Below, piece by piece: positions 43,601 through 52,041 of a stretch of 64,000 bases of DNA. The stretch's first letter is position 1. Each line of letters opens with the position of its first letter. The notes beneath the pieces were generated by a model that saw only the letters and a program-made list of their open reading frames with translations, made no database searches and was not told the origin of the DNA. The stretch covers positions 1 to 64,000 of the forward strand of contig NZ_JAFFSU010000035.1 of NCBI RefSeq assembly GCF_017948455.1. The letters are read 5' to 3'. A program made the position numbers and the translations under genes. This DNA is from Streptomyces sp. GESEQ-4. Lineage in GTDB: Bacteria > Actinomycetota > Actinomycetes > Streptomycetales > Streptomycetaceae.

Positions 43601-44479
43601 TTATGGAACCTCTCGATCTTCCCGGTGGTGGTAGGCGATCGGGGCTTGGTCAGCCGGGCGGTGATGCCGTTCTCCCGGCAGATCCGCTCGAAGAGCACCT
43701 CGGCCGGGACCGGCTTGGTGAAGCGGCCGGTGAACTGCTTGCCGTTGTCGGTCAGCACCTCCGACGGCACCCCGTACGTGGTCATGGCCTCGGCGAAGGC
43801 GGTGCACACCGCGCGGCCGGACGGCTCGGCGACCACCTTGGCGATCACAATGAACCGGGAGTGGTCGTCGATGCCGGTGACCAGCTTGCACTCGCGCCCG
43901 CCGGCCAGGAACACCCCTCCCATGATGTCCAGCTGCCACAGCTGCATCGGGGCGTCTCGCTGCCAGCGGCGGTAGACGCGGCGGTGGTTCTGCTCCTGGT
44001 GGTTGATCAGGCCGTGTCGGGTCAGGATCCGGTGCACGGTGGAACGGCCGGGCACCGGCACCAGCCCGCGCCGGCCCAGCTCGTGGACGATCCGGCGGGC
44101 GCCCCAGCGGGGGTAGGAACGGCGTAGTTCACAGACCAGGGCCTCGACCTCGGCGGGCACCTGGTGCGGCGAGACGTGCGGTCGGCGCGACTTGTCCCCC
44201 AGAGCGTCCAGCCCGCCGGCGTGGTACCGCTCGATCCAGGTGTACACCGACTGCCGCGACGCACCGAACTGGCGGGCCACCTGCGCGACCGGCGCTCCGT
44301 CCAGCACCTGGAGCACCGCCCGGTAGCGATGCTCGGCCATCCACCGCCGGTCGTCCACTGGCTCCGGCTCACGCGCTTCCTTCACGGAAGGACCAACGAG
44401 CCACGGCCGTCCAGGATGTGCCGAGACCGTCAAAAGTGCCGTGGGACCGTCCAGGGTCAGCCGGGACAGAACTGTCCAA

Positions 44480-44720
44480 CAACTCGTGGGACTTCACATA
44501 TGGGGAGCTTTTCATGGCCGCCGTCAGTCGACCCCGAAGACGCCAACACGGCAGTTGTACTTATCCCAGTCCATACGGCGGCTACGGTCAGAAAGACCAC
44601 GGCACGGCGCATTCTCATACTTCCCCCTTGGAAGCAGCTGTTTCACAGGTACGGCGGCCCGGGAAGTCGGTACTGGGCGCTGTTGAGGGCCACCGCAGCG
44701 GGCATTCGCTGATGTGACGA
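44480..44720. other. Intergenic stretch without recognised gene
   Basis: Short conflicting frames only; no conserved motif, hairpin or promoter stands out between the IS481 end and the secreted-protein gene. Confidence 0.5.
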
Positions 44721-45029
44721 TCAGTCGTCGGCGGCGGCATTGCAGGCCAGCCGCGCGACGTAGCTATTCACACCAGTGTTCTCGAGCGCGATCCTGCAGA
44801 ACAAGACCAGCCACTCTTCCACATCGCTGCAGGCCGAAGCCCGAGCTGGGGTTGTCCGGTAGCCGTTGGTGTTGAGGATGTACAGGCAGTCGCCGGAGGT
44901 GGCGGGCTCCGCCACATTCGAAGGCGCTGCCGCCGCTGTTCCGACGCCCAACAGCGGCAGCGTGCCAGCGGCAACCACGGTCGCCGTCAAGACCGCAGCC
45001 CGGCGACGCCATGTCCTCACCATGTTCAT
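44721..45029 (-). CDS. Secreted four-cysteine mini-protein, copy A
   Basis: 102 residues. GGAGAG precedes the ATG at 45029. A Sec signal peptide is clear: a basic start (MNMVRTWRRR), hydrophobic AAVLTATVVAAGTLPLLGVG and an AAAA site near residues 32-36. The mature part of about 67 residues has four cysteines (GDC, SAC, LFC, LAC) and shares with copy B the motifs CLYILNT, the TTP segment, NTGVN/GTGVN and LACNAA-D. Two disulfides are likely. The family is not known to me. Possible roles include an enzyme inhibitor, an antimicrobial or a developmental surface peptide. It lies next to a paralog and a SARP gene. Confidence 0.82.
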   Translation of the reverse strand: MNMVRTWRRRAAVLTATVVAAGTLPLLGVGTAAAAPSNVAEPATSGDCLYILNTNGYRTTPARASACSDVEEWLVLFCRIALENTGVNSYVARLACNAAADD

Positions 45030-45348
45030 GTGCTCTCCATTCATGCGGTGTTTGATACAACTCACGCCCGCCCCTTGAGGGCCGTTGGCATTCCCTCCGT
45101 GAGGTCTGACGTCCGCGATGACGGGACGACGCTCTCGCGGGGTCGCGTCCGGCGCACCCACATTGGACGTGCTGCCCGCTCCAGGGGTAGCAGCCCAGGT
45201 GTTGTTTGCCTTCGGGGGCCTGTGCCGAACAAACAATCTATGAAAAATGCGGTGATCTGCGCTGGTGGCGACGGGAGTCCGAAAAGCACCCTCCGACCTG
45301 CGGAAATAGGATGCTTCTTCTCGGGAAAGCCCCGCTAATGGTCGGTGA
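45030..45348. promoter_or_regulatory. Upstream region of secreted mini-protein A
   Basis: 319 bp between the two paralogs. TTGTTTG (45202-45208) and CAAACAA (45230-45236) form a spaced inverted repeat (21-bp gap). The sequence around 45235-45260 is AT-richer and suited to a promoter. No further gene was seen. Confidence 0.45.
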
Positions 45349-45645
45349 TCAGTCCGAAGCGGCGTTGCACGCTAGTGCCGCGACCGTCTGGTTGACGCCA
45401 GTGCCGTAGAGGCCCGCGTAGCAGGTGAGCCAGTCGATTCCGCCGCCTTCACCGATGTTGCAGTACTTAAGTCGATCCGGAGTTGTCGGGTAGTTGCTGG
45501 TGTTGAGGATGTACAGGCACTCGCCGGCGCCGGCCGGGTTCGAAGGTGCCGCTGCCGCTGCTCCGGTGCCCCACAGCGACAACGCGCCGACGGCAACCAC
45601 GGTCGCTGCTGCACCCGAGGCCTTCCTCAACAAGGACTTGTTCAT
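45349..45645 (-). CDS. Secreted four-cysteine mini-protein, copy B
   Basis: 98 residues; AGGAGAG precedes the ATG at 45645. Signal peptide: MNKSLLRKASGAAATVVAVG then ALSLWGTGAAAAAPS. The mature part of about 60 residues holds four cysteines (GEC, KYC, LTC, LAC) at spacing like copy A, with CLYILNT, GTGVNQTVAALACNAA. The two copies probably arose by tandem duplication. Its upstream region carries an 11-bp-spaced direct repeat typical of SARP sites, shared with the divergent SARP gene. Confidence 0.83.
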   Translation of the reverse strand: MNKSLLRKASGAAATVVAVGALSLWGTGAAAAAPSNPAGAGECLYILNTSNYPTTPDRLKYCNIGEGGGIDWLTCYAGLYGTGVNQTVAALACNAASD

Positions 45646-45745
45646 ACGCTCTCCTAGCAGTCGTCGGCCGGGATCGAGAGGGCGCCGGTGCCCCCTCGGC
45701 GTTACGGGCCGTTGCTCCATATGGTGTGGCGTGAATGTGGGCAGG

Positions 45746-45764
45746 AACCTTGCACAAACCTTGC
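45746..45764. promoter_or_regulatory. SARP-type direct repeat (AACCTTGC twice, 11-bp period)
   Basis: AACCTTGC occurs at 45746-45753 and 45757-45764, exactly 11 bp apart, the usual period of SARP binding sites. It lies between secreted mini-protein B (minus strand) and the SARP gene (plus strand), about 100 bp from the mini-protein start and 80 bp from the SARP start. Confidence 0.55.
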
Positions 45765-45843
45765 TTCACTGGTCAGCGCGGGCTGACTGGCGCGGTGTCA
45801 GTCGCGTGCATGGGATGGTGCGGAGCGTTCTCGGGGGAACCGC

Positions 45844-48747
45844 ATGACGGACTTTCTGCTGTTGGGCACGGTCGAGATACGGGCCGCAGGTGGCGCGGTA
45901 GTGGAGCTGGGACCAGCCAGGCAGCGCACGGTTCTGGCGGCGTTGCTGGTGGACGGGGGCCGCTGGGTGGCGACGGAGACACTCATCGACCGGGTCTGGG
46001 GGCAGCACGTACCCGCTCAGGTGCGCCCCTCGCTCTACGCGTACATCTCCCGGATCCGCCGCATGCTGGCGAGCACGGCCACGCCTCTCAATGTGGGCGC
46101 GGACGGCACTTCGGCAGGGCCGCAGCTGCGGCGTGGTCCCGGAGGATACCTGCTCGACGTGCCGGCCAGCCGGGTGGATGTGCACCGCTTCCAGCGGCTG
46201 GTCGACCGGGCTCGCACCGAAGACTGCACCGACGCAGAGCAGGTGGTGATGCTGCGCGAGGCACTGGAGTTGTGGCGCGGTGAACCGCTGGCCGGGCTTG
46301 CCGGTACGTGGGCAGAACGCACCCGGCACAGCTGGCAACAGCAGCGGATCGAAGCGGTGCTGGCCTGGGCCGAGGCCGAGTCCCGCATGGGTAATCCTGC
46401 CGAGGTGATCGGTGCGCTGAATGCTCTGGTCGCCGAGCATCCGCTGGTCGAGCCGCTCACCGTGACCCTGATGCGGGCACTGCAGGCTGCCGGGCGAGGC
46501 TCGGAGGCCCTGGCCCTCTACGCCGACTTGCAGAAGCGGCTGGCCGAGGAACTGGGTACGGATCCGGGTGCCGACGGGCAGCAGGTGCATCAAGCGATCC
46601 TGCGCGGCGAAGCCGCCCCGCCCGCCGCGCATCGTACGCCGTCGGCCAAGGCGGAGCCCGGTCGGACGATCCCGGCGCAGTTGCCGTTGGAAGCACGGGG
46701 GTTCACCGGCCGGGAGGACGAACTGGCCCGGCTGGACGGGATCCTCGCCGCTGCCGCCGGGCGGCCCGCCGCGGTGGTGGTCTCGGCGGTGTCGGGGACG
46801 GCGGGGGTGGGCAAGACGGCGCTGGCGGTGCACTGGGCACACCGGGTGGCCGACTGGTTCCCGGACGGCCAGCTGTATGTGAACCTGCGCGGCTTCGACC
46901 CGTCCGGCGCGGCGGTGACGCCCGATCAGGCGGTGCGGAGCTTCCTCGACGGGCTGGGCGTGCCGGCCCCGCAGGTCCCGGTGGATCTTCAGGCGCGGGT
47001 GGGGCTGTATCGGAGCCTGCTGGCCGGGCGGCGGGTGCTGGTGGTGCTGGACAACGCCCGCGATGCCGATCAGGTCCGCCCGCTGCTGCCCGGCTCTCCC
47101 GGCTGTCTGGCCGTGGTGACCAGCCGCAACCGGCTCGCGGGCCTGGTCGCCGCCGAGGGCGCCCACCCCCTGAGCCTGGATCTGCTCTCCCCGGCCGAGG
47201 CCCGCGACCTGCTGGCCCACCGCCTCGGCGAGGACCGGCTGGCGGCCGAACCGGACGCCGTGCAGGAGATCATCACCCGGTGCGCCCGGCTCCCTCTGGC
47301 CCTGGCCATCACCACCGCCCGCGCCGCCACCAACCCCGACTCCCCTCTCAGCGCCGTCGCCGAGGAGTTACGCGACAGCCATGGCAGCCTCGACGCCTTC
47401 GACGGGGGCGATCTCACCACAGACGCACGGGCCGTCTTCTCCTGGTCGTGCCACGCGTTGTCCGCCCCGGCCGCGCGCCTGTTCCACCTGCTGGGCCTGC
47501 ACGCCGGGCCCGATATCTCCCAGTCCGCCGCGGCCGCCCTGGCCGGGCTCCCGCTCCGTCAGACCCGCGGCCTGCTCGCCGAACTGACCCGCGCCCATCT
47601 GCTCACCGAGCACACACCCGGCCGCTACACCTTGCACGATCTGCTGCGCGCCTACGCAGCCGAACGCGCCTTGGCCGAGGAGACACCGCCAGAGCGGGAC
47701 CGCGCTGTCGAGCGGCTCCTCACCTGGTACCTGCACACCGCCGACGCCGCCTATGTGTTTCTGACCCCGGAGCGCCGACGGGTTCCCCTCGACCCGTTGC
47801 CCCCCTCCTGCCGCCCTCTCACGTTCTGCGGCTACGACCAGGCCCTCAACTGGTGCGATACCGAACGCCCCAATCTCGTCGCCGCGGTTCATCTGGCGGT
47901 CGCCGTCGGTCGGCCGGGCATCGCATGGCGACTGGCCGGGGCGCTGTGGGGGTTCTTCTACCTCCGCGGCCATTTGCACGACTGGCTCGACACCACCCGG
48001 ACCGCCCTGGACGCCGCCCGCGCTGCCCACGACCGCAGGGGCACGGCATGGAGCCTCGGTGACGTGGCCTGCGCCCTGACACAGACGCACCGGTACGACG
48101 AGGCCATCGACCACTTCCGGCAGGCGATGGCCCTCAACCGGGAACTCGGAGACACACACGGCCGGTGCCAGGTTCTGGCCAACTTGGGCTATGTCTACCG
48201 TCATATCGGCCGGCCGGACAGGTCCGTCGAGTACTGCCGCCGGGCACTGTCCATCCACCGGATGCTCGGCGGATCAAGAGGCCGCGAGGGTAATCTCCTG
48301 ACCAACCTGGCCGACTCCTATGAGCGAATCGGCCGGTTCGACGAGGCCATCGACTGCCTCGAGCAGGCACTGACCGACCTGCGCGTCATCGGCGACCGCT
48401 GGAACGAAGGTGTCGCTCTCGACCTCCTCGGCACCGTCCACCACCGGCTCCAACGCCACGACAACGCGGTCCAGTTCTACCACCAGGCTCTCGACGCCCA
48501 CACGGACATCGGCAACCGGTGGGGTGAGGCCCACACCCTCGCCAACCTCGGTGACGTCCACCTGGCCGTCGGCAAGCCGGACACGGCCCGCACGAGCTGG
48601 AAGCAAGCGCTGACGATCCTCGAAAAATTCGACCACCCAGACGCCGAGGAGATACGGGGCAGACTCCACCGCCTGGACGAACTCTCATCCGACCCACGGC
48701 CGGATCCCGTCCTCGGCCGGGAAGCGAGCCCTACGCCCCCGCCGTGA
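45844..48747 (+). CDS. AfsR/SARP-family regulator (wHTH-BTAD-NB-ARC-TPR)
   Basis: 967 residues. Residues 1-95 hold an OmpR-like winged helix (RQRTVLAALLVDGGRWVATE, VWGQHVPAQVRPSLYAYISR). Residues 100-255 are the BTAD domain (YLLDVPASRVDVHRFQRLVD, ALALYADLQKRLAEELGTDP). The NB-ARC domain has Walker A GTAGVGKTA (residues 318-326) and a degenerate Walker B in VLVVLDNARDADQ. C-terminal TPRs span about 720-940 (repeats with GRCQVLANLGYVYRHIGRPD). This is the full AfsR layout. It likely activates neighbouring genes, most plausibly the secreted mini-proteins and itself, through the direct repeat at 45746. No biosynthetic cluster is adjacent. Confidence 0.94.
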   Translation: MTDFLLLGTVEIRAAGGAVVELGPARQRTVLAALLVDGGRWVATETLIDRVWGQHVPAQVRPSLYAYISRIRRMLASTATPLNVGADGTSAGPQLRRGPGGYLLDVPASRVDVHRFQRLVDRARTEDCTDAEQVVMLREALELWRGEPLAGLAGTWAERTRHSWQQQRIEAVLAWAEAESRMGNPAEVIGALNALVAEHPLVEPLTVTLMRALQAAGRGSEALALYADLQKRLAEELGTDPGADGQQVHQAILRGEAAPPAAHRTPSAKAEPGRTIPAQLPLEARGFTGREDELARLDGILAAAAGRPAAVVVSAVSGTAGVGKTALAVHWAHRVADWFPDGQLYVNLRGFDPSGAAVTPDQAVRSFLDGLGVPAPQVPVDLQARVGLYRSLLAGRRVLVVLDNARDADQVRPLLPGSPGCLAVVTSRNRLAGLVAAEGAHPLSLDLLSPAEARDLLAHRLGEDRLAAEPDAVQEIITRCARLPLALAITTARAATNPDSPLSAVAEELRDSHGSLDAFDGGDLTTDARAVFSWSCHALSAPAARLFHLLGLHAGPDISQSAAAALAGLPLRQTRGLLAELTRAHLLTEHTPGRYTLHDLLRAYAAERALAEETPPERDRAVERLLTWYLHTADAAYVFLTPERRRVPLDPLPPSCRPLTFCGYDQALNWCDTERPNLVAAVHLAVAVGRPGIAWRLAGALWGFFYLRGHLHDWLDTTRTALDAARAAHDRRGTAWSLGDVACALTQTHRYDEAIDHFRQAMALNRELGDTHGRCQVLANLGYVYRHIGRPDRSVEYCRRALSIHRMLGGSRGREGNLLTNLADSYERIGRFDEAIDCLEQALTDLRVIGDRWNEGVALDLLGTVHHRLQRHDNAVQFYHQALDAHTDIGNRWGEAHTLANLGDVHLAVGKPDTARTSWKQALTILEKFDHPDAEEIRGRLHRLDELSSDPRPDPVLGREASPTPPP

Positions 48748-49089
48748 CACCGGGCAACAGACAGTGCCACACGTACAGGCGACGTAACACCCTGCGAGAT
48801 GTGCCTCATTGAGACAGCGAATTCCGCCTAACGCCGGAGTCCTCGGCTGCCAGCCCACCCTGAGCAATGGCAACACCTGGCCCGCACTGCCGTCTGGCCC
48901 GATCAGGATCTTGCCGGCTTCCAGAGCGCCCGCAACCAGGTGCGGAGCTTCCGGACTGCGGGGCACCTGGACGACAACCGCCGAGCGGCCCGGGGCGGAG
49001 GGCAACGCCACGGTGTAGACGGTGAAGGCGGGACGGAAGCTCTGGTTCAGCCCACTTTGCCCAAATGGCGCATGCAGCATGGAAGAGGT
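48748..49089. other. Intergenic stretch without recognised gene
   Basis: Conflicting short frames only. No hairpin or promoter is obvious after the SARP stop. Confidence 0.5.
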
Positions 49090-49281
49090 TCAGCCAAGGA
49101 GCCGCACAGCGTCGCCGCGAGGCACGTCGTCCCTGGCGATAAGTACGCCGCGGTCCATGCCGTGCTCGCATGGGCAAGGGAAGACAGCCCCGGCTGCGTG
49201 ATCTGGCGCGGCCCCTACATCAACGGGCCCGCCGATGCGCCGCTGATGATGGGGGAAAAGGCCTACCTCGTCGACTCATGA
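49090..49281 (+). pseudogene. C-terminal module fragment related to the protein at 36824
   Basis: The frame ends VIWRGPYINGPADAPLMMG and EKAYLVDS. At the DNA level 49198-49281 matches 37997-38080 at about 74 of 84 positions by eye. Upstream (HVVPGDKYAAVHAVLAWARE) similarity to the other copy is lost. No good start codon or ribosome site is seen, so it is probably the 3' remnant of a second family member. It overlaps the convergent XRE gene by 19 bp. Confidence 0.55.
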
Positions 49282-50579
49282 GCCTGCCAGGGATCGCTCT
49301 GAGGCTCAGTGCCGGCAGGCGTGGGCCGGCTTGCGGCTGGTTCGCGGACAACGATGGGCAGAATGGGCCTGGAACCAGGGATGTTGATGCGGACGCGCGT
49401 GGTCACTGTGCCAGCTGACGGCTTCCGCGATGGCAGGCCCGAGTTGCCCTGGCAGAACGGGCACTCACAGTCTGGAGGTATCTCAGGAGCGGTGGCAGGC
49501 GTCGCCGGCGGGTCCGTGACGGTCGCCAGACTGTCGGCGGTTTGTGAGGGAGTCAGGGACGGGCTTGTGGGAGCCGGCCAGCTGCGCGCGATGCGCTGCG
49601 GCAGTGGCTTGCGCTCGGCGGTGGCAGGCAGCCGGAGTGAGAGCGTTGGCGTGTCTCCTGCCCCGCCGGCGGTCTCAGACGGTGCACAGTCTGCGCACAG
49701 TTGTGAGGTCCAGCCCTTGGAGCCGTGATATCCGAGGGAGGGACGTCGGCATTGAGGACAGGCCAAGTCGCCGCGGCGCTGTGCCTGGTCCACCAGGAGC
49801 TCGCGGGTCATACGGGCTGACGCATGGGCTTCTGCGTCTTCGGGCTGGGGGATATGGACCAGGAGTTTCAGCGCGGGCTCATGGCGCGCGGAGGCTTCCA
49901 TCTCACTCATGAGTACTTGTAGGTCGCGCGGCGTGAGGCGGTCATGCCTGATGAGGTGTGGGCTGAGGCCGTGCCTGCCCGACCGCTTCGATCGCACGCG
50001 CGTACTGCGGCGGTCTGCGTCGGCCCGGTCCCATGCCTTGGTCCACTCCGGCAGGTCCGCCTTGCGGACCTCCAAGGCCTCGGCGAAGGCGGCCACGAAA
50101 GTCCTGCTGGGTGTCGAGCGTCCTTTCAGGACGCGGCCGACGGTGCTGCGGGGCAGGCGGCCTAGCCCTCCCAGGCGGGCATCGAGGCTGCGCAGGGGAG
50201 GGCTTCCGTCGTCGTGGTAAAGGTCGACGATCGCGGAGTGGAGATCAGCGAAGTCTTTGACGACGCTGATGTGAACGCCTCCGCGGTGCCCGCTCAACAC
50301 GCCCTGGGCGCGGGCTTCGTCGCGGCGGGCCTGTTTCCACAGCCGCTCGGCTTCTTTCACGCTGAGGCCGCAGGCCTTGGCGTAGGCGGTGACCACGTCA
50401 AGGTTCTGCGGCACACTGCGCCCGGATGCGGCACGCGCGAGAGTGTCCGCGCTGTACTCCGTACGGGAGGCAACCTGGTCGTACGTCAGGCCGGCCGTTT
50501 CGCGTCCCGCACGGAGCCAGGTCGCCAGCGCGTGCAGTGATCTGCTGCACTGCCCGATCGGGTTCTCGCGGCGTCCCAT
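49263..50579 (-). CDS. XRE-type helix-turn-helix protein with zinc-ribbon-like motif
   Basis: 438 residues. The N-terminal XRE HTH is LATWLRAGRETAGLTYDQVA, then RTEYSADTLARAASG (residues 18-53). A second HTH-like segment has LGRLPRSTVGRVLKGRSTPS (about 138-157). CPQCRRPSLGYHG with CADC (about 275-305) and a CECPFCQ motif near residue 385 suggest zinc binding. The C-terminal third is proline-rich. A small membrane protein gene starts upstream with a 7-bp gap, so both may be co-expressed. The repeats at 50775-50933 could be its operators. Confidence 0.82.
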   Translation of the reverse strand: MGRRENPIGQCSRSLHALATWLRAGRETAGLTYDQVASRTEYSADTLARAASGRSVPQNLDVVTAYAKACGLSVKEAERLWKQARRDEARAQGVLSGHRGGVHISVVKDFADLHSAIVDLYHDDGSPPLRSLDARLGGLGRLPRSTVGRVLKGRSTPSRTFVAAFAEALEVRKADLPEWTKAWDRADADRRSTRVRSKRSGRHGLSPHLIRHDRLTPRDLQVLMSEMEASARHEPALKLLVHIPQPEDAEAHASARMTRELLVDQAQRRGDLACPQCRRPSLGYHGSKGWTSQLCADCAPSETAGGAGDTPTLSLRLPATAERKPLPQRIARSWPAPTSPSLTPSQTADSLATVTDPPATPATAPEIPPDCECPFCQGNSGLPSRKPSAGTVTTRVRINIPGSRPILPIVVREPAASRPTPAGTEPQSDPWQAHESTR

Positions 50580-50586
50580 CAGCCGG

Positions 50587-50769
50587 TCAGGCCTCCGCGG
50601 TCCGCGCTCGCTCAGCGTCGTTTCGGCGCAGGCGAAGCAGCAGGCAGGTGCCGAGTGAGAGCGCCTCTGTGATCAGCACCAGAACGCTGAGAGTCGGCAG
50701 CCCAGCGGCAGCCAGGACCGCGGCGACGATGACGATCACGATGAGAACGCTGGCCTCCGGCGCTGTCAT
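50587..50769 (-). CDS. Small membrane protein
   Basis: 60 residues from the ATG at 50769 (a TTG at 50802 would add 11 residues). Two hydrophobic stretches, ASVLIVIVIVAAVLAAAG and LSVLVLITEALSLGTCLLL, form a helical hairpin with a basic C-terminus (RLRRNDAERARTAEA). It lies 7 bp upstream of the XRE gene. Function is unknown. The first ACGT-repeat copy lies directly upstream of its start. Confidence 0.5.
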   Translation of the reverse strand: MTAPEASVLIVIVIVAAVLAAAGLPTLSVLVLITEALSLGTCLLLRLRRNDAERARTAEA

Positions 50770-50774
50770 CGGAC

Positions 50775-51288
50775 GGGACGTTCCGCAAAGCGGGTTTTTC
50801 AAGGGACTCTCCGAACGGGACGTACTGCAAGGGGACTTCGGACGTACTGCGGGCTAACTGGGTGTTGTGCACGAGGCGGTTGCCGCCACCTCATGGCTAG
50901 TGATGTTGCAGCATCCGGGCCCGCAGTACTAACCCTCACCAGGCCCTAACCGCATCCATGTCCCTAGGCTGGTCTTGCCCCCTCAGCAGACCAGCCACCA
51001 CAGATTGCCTGATCAGACGCCCTCCAGTGAGGCAATTCCCTCAAGTGCGTCCCACCTTCATTGCACCCCAGAACATCACGGTGCGTGATTTTCCGCTTCT
51101 GTGTCCCAGCGCCCTACAACGCTTTCAGACAGGACGGAACGCGCATTGCCCCAGGTCAGTCCCAGGGGCGACCAGGATGATTTCCGCGCTGGCGTCCCGG
51201 TGTTGACCTGACAGCAAGGCATACCTGATCTTTGATGATGTCGCAGTCCCCGAGGCTGGCGGCAGCTCTCCGACGTACTGCGGGCAAC
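50775..51288. repeat. Cluster of five ACGTACTGC-type repeats
   Basis: Copies: GGGACGTTCCGCAAAG (50775), GGGACGTACTGCAAGG (50817), CGGACGTACTGCGGGC (50839), an inverted copy GCCCGCAGTACTAAC (50919-50933) and CGACGTACTGCGGGCAAC (51271). The core is ACGTACTGCRRG. Likely operator or iteron-like sites upstream of the small membrane protein/XRE pair. Confidence 0.6.
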
Positions 51289-51598
51289 ACAGTCGCGGAG
51301 AAGAGCAGCATCCGTTGCCGCGGCTCTGCTCACCGTCCTGGTGCTGATCTGCAGCGCCAGGACGGGCCACCGCGGCGTGCGAACGAGTAGCTGCGGCACG
51401 CGGTTCGACCGGCTCCGCGGCTGCCCAGCCCCGGGCAGGTACACCTCGGCACCCGTATTGCAGCGGTCGTGATCGGTATCCGTCGAGTGCTTGGACTTGT
51501 CGCGGGGCCGCGATGAATGCCGCGGACCGGATGGTTCAGACACGTCCGGCCGATACCGTGCGAGGCTGTTGTCAGTGCCGACCACTACGGTCCGCACT
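50803..51598. other. Long intergenic region with repeats, no gene recognised
   Basis: 796 bp. Apart from the ACGTACTGC repeats there is no convincing ORF on either strand; frames at 51076-51597 lack start signals and protein character. GC drops locally around 50930-51130. A regulatory region or replication-related non-coding segment are options. Confidence 0.5.
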
Positions 51599-51961
51599 AT
51601 GACGTCGACTCCTCACTCCAACTCCGTGCGGTGGCTGCTGGAGGTCACCGCCGCCGCAGCACCCGCAGGGCTGGCCGCGTTCGAGGAACAGCGGCAACTG
51701 CTGCGCTCCGTCGCCCAGTTCGATCAGGCCTCGCGGACGTGGTGGGCGCGTATCGGCGCGCTGGATGTCCGGGCGCTCGAGGTCCTGCAGCGGCTGTATG
51801 AGGCGGCCCAGCGTTTCGGGACCGCTGTTCGTGTCGAGGCCGTCGCTGCTCCTGATGCCTGGAACGGGCCCTGTTTCACCGACGCCGGCGAGCTGGCGAG
51901 CCTGGCGGCGGCACAGGCTGAGCGTGGTCGCCTGCTGGGGCAGCTCTCCTGCGCGGAGTGA
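51599..51961 (+). CDS. Hypothetical protein, 120 residues
   Basis: Starts MTSTPHSNSVRWLLEVTAAA; no strong ribosome site is visible. The body is alpha-helical and alanine/leucine-rich (FEEQRQLLRSVAQFDQASRT, LEVLQRLYEAAQRFGTA). No domain is recognised. Codon use is typical for the organism. It is followed by the IS256 element on the other strand. Confidence 0.55.
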   Translation: MTSTPHSNSVRWLLEVTAAAAPAGLAAFEEQRQLLRSVAQFDQASRTWWARIGALDVRALEVLQRLYEAAQRFGTAVRVEAVAAPDAWNGPCFTDAGELASLAAAQAERGRLLGQLSCAE

Positions 51962-52041
51962 CTGCGGCCGTCACTCCCCAGAATCGGAGCAGACGTCCGG
52001 ACTCCGGATCTTGGTGGGTCATGTCCCGCTGGGTGGTGTAG

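Larger units (their letters stand above)
41676..44340 (-). pseudogene. IS481-family transposase (rve integrase core), split by IS insertion
   Basis: The N-terminal part (44340 down to 43601) has an HTH (APVAQVARQFGASRQSVYTWIERYH) and DDE core residues in LWQLDIMGG, IDDHSRFIVIA and EVLTDNGKQF. It is stopped by the insertion after GKIERFHN. The C-terminal part (42714 to 41676) resumes with SLRRELLDHVGPF and YNHNRPHQALDMAVPAAVF, then an extended C-terminal tail. The catalytic DDE motif would be complete in the joined gene. Inactive now. The start may be the ATG at 44340 or a GTG further upstream. Confidence 0.82.
41620..44479 (-). mobile_element. IS481-family element interrupted by an IS5-type element
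   Basis: Inverted ends: left TTGGACAGTTTGGTCCCAGG (41620 onward) and right, read inward on the minus strand from 44479, TTGGACAGTTCTGTCCCGGC. The transposase gene lies on the minus strand. Removing the 886-bp insert at 42715-43600 and one TTA restores the frame exactly (ERFHKSLRREL). No target duplication is evident at the outer ends. Confidence 0.82.

Noticed and set aside
45844..48747. SARP as regulator of the catabolic island
   Set aside because: It is 24 kb away, and the island has its own TetR pair and operators; the local direct repeat fits the mini-proteins better.
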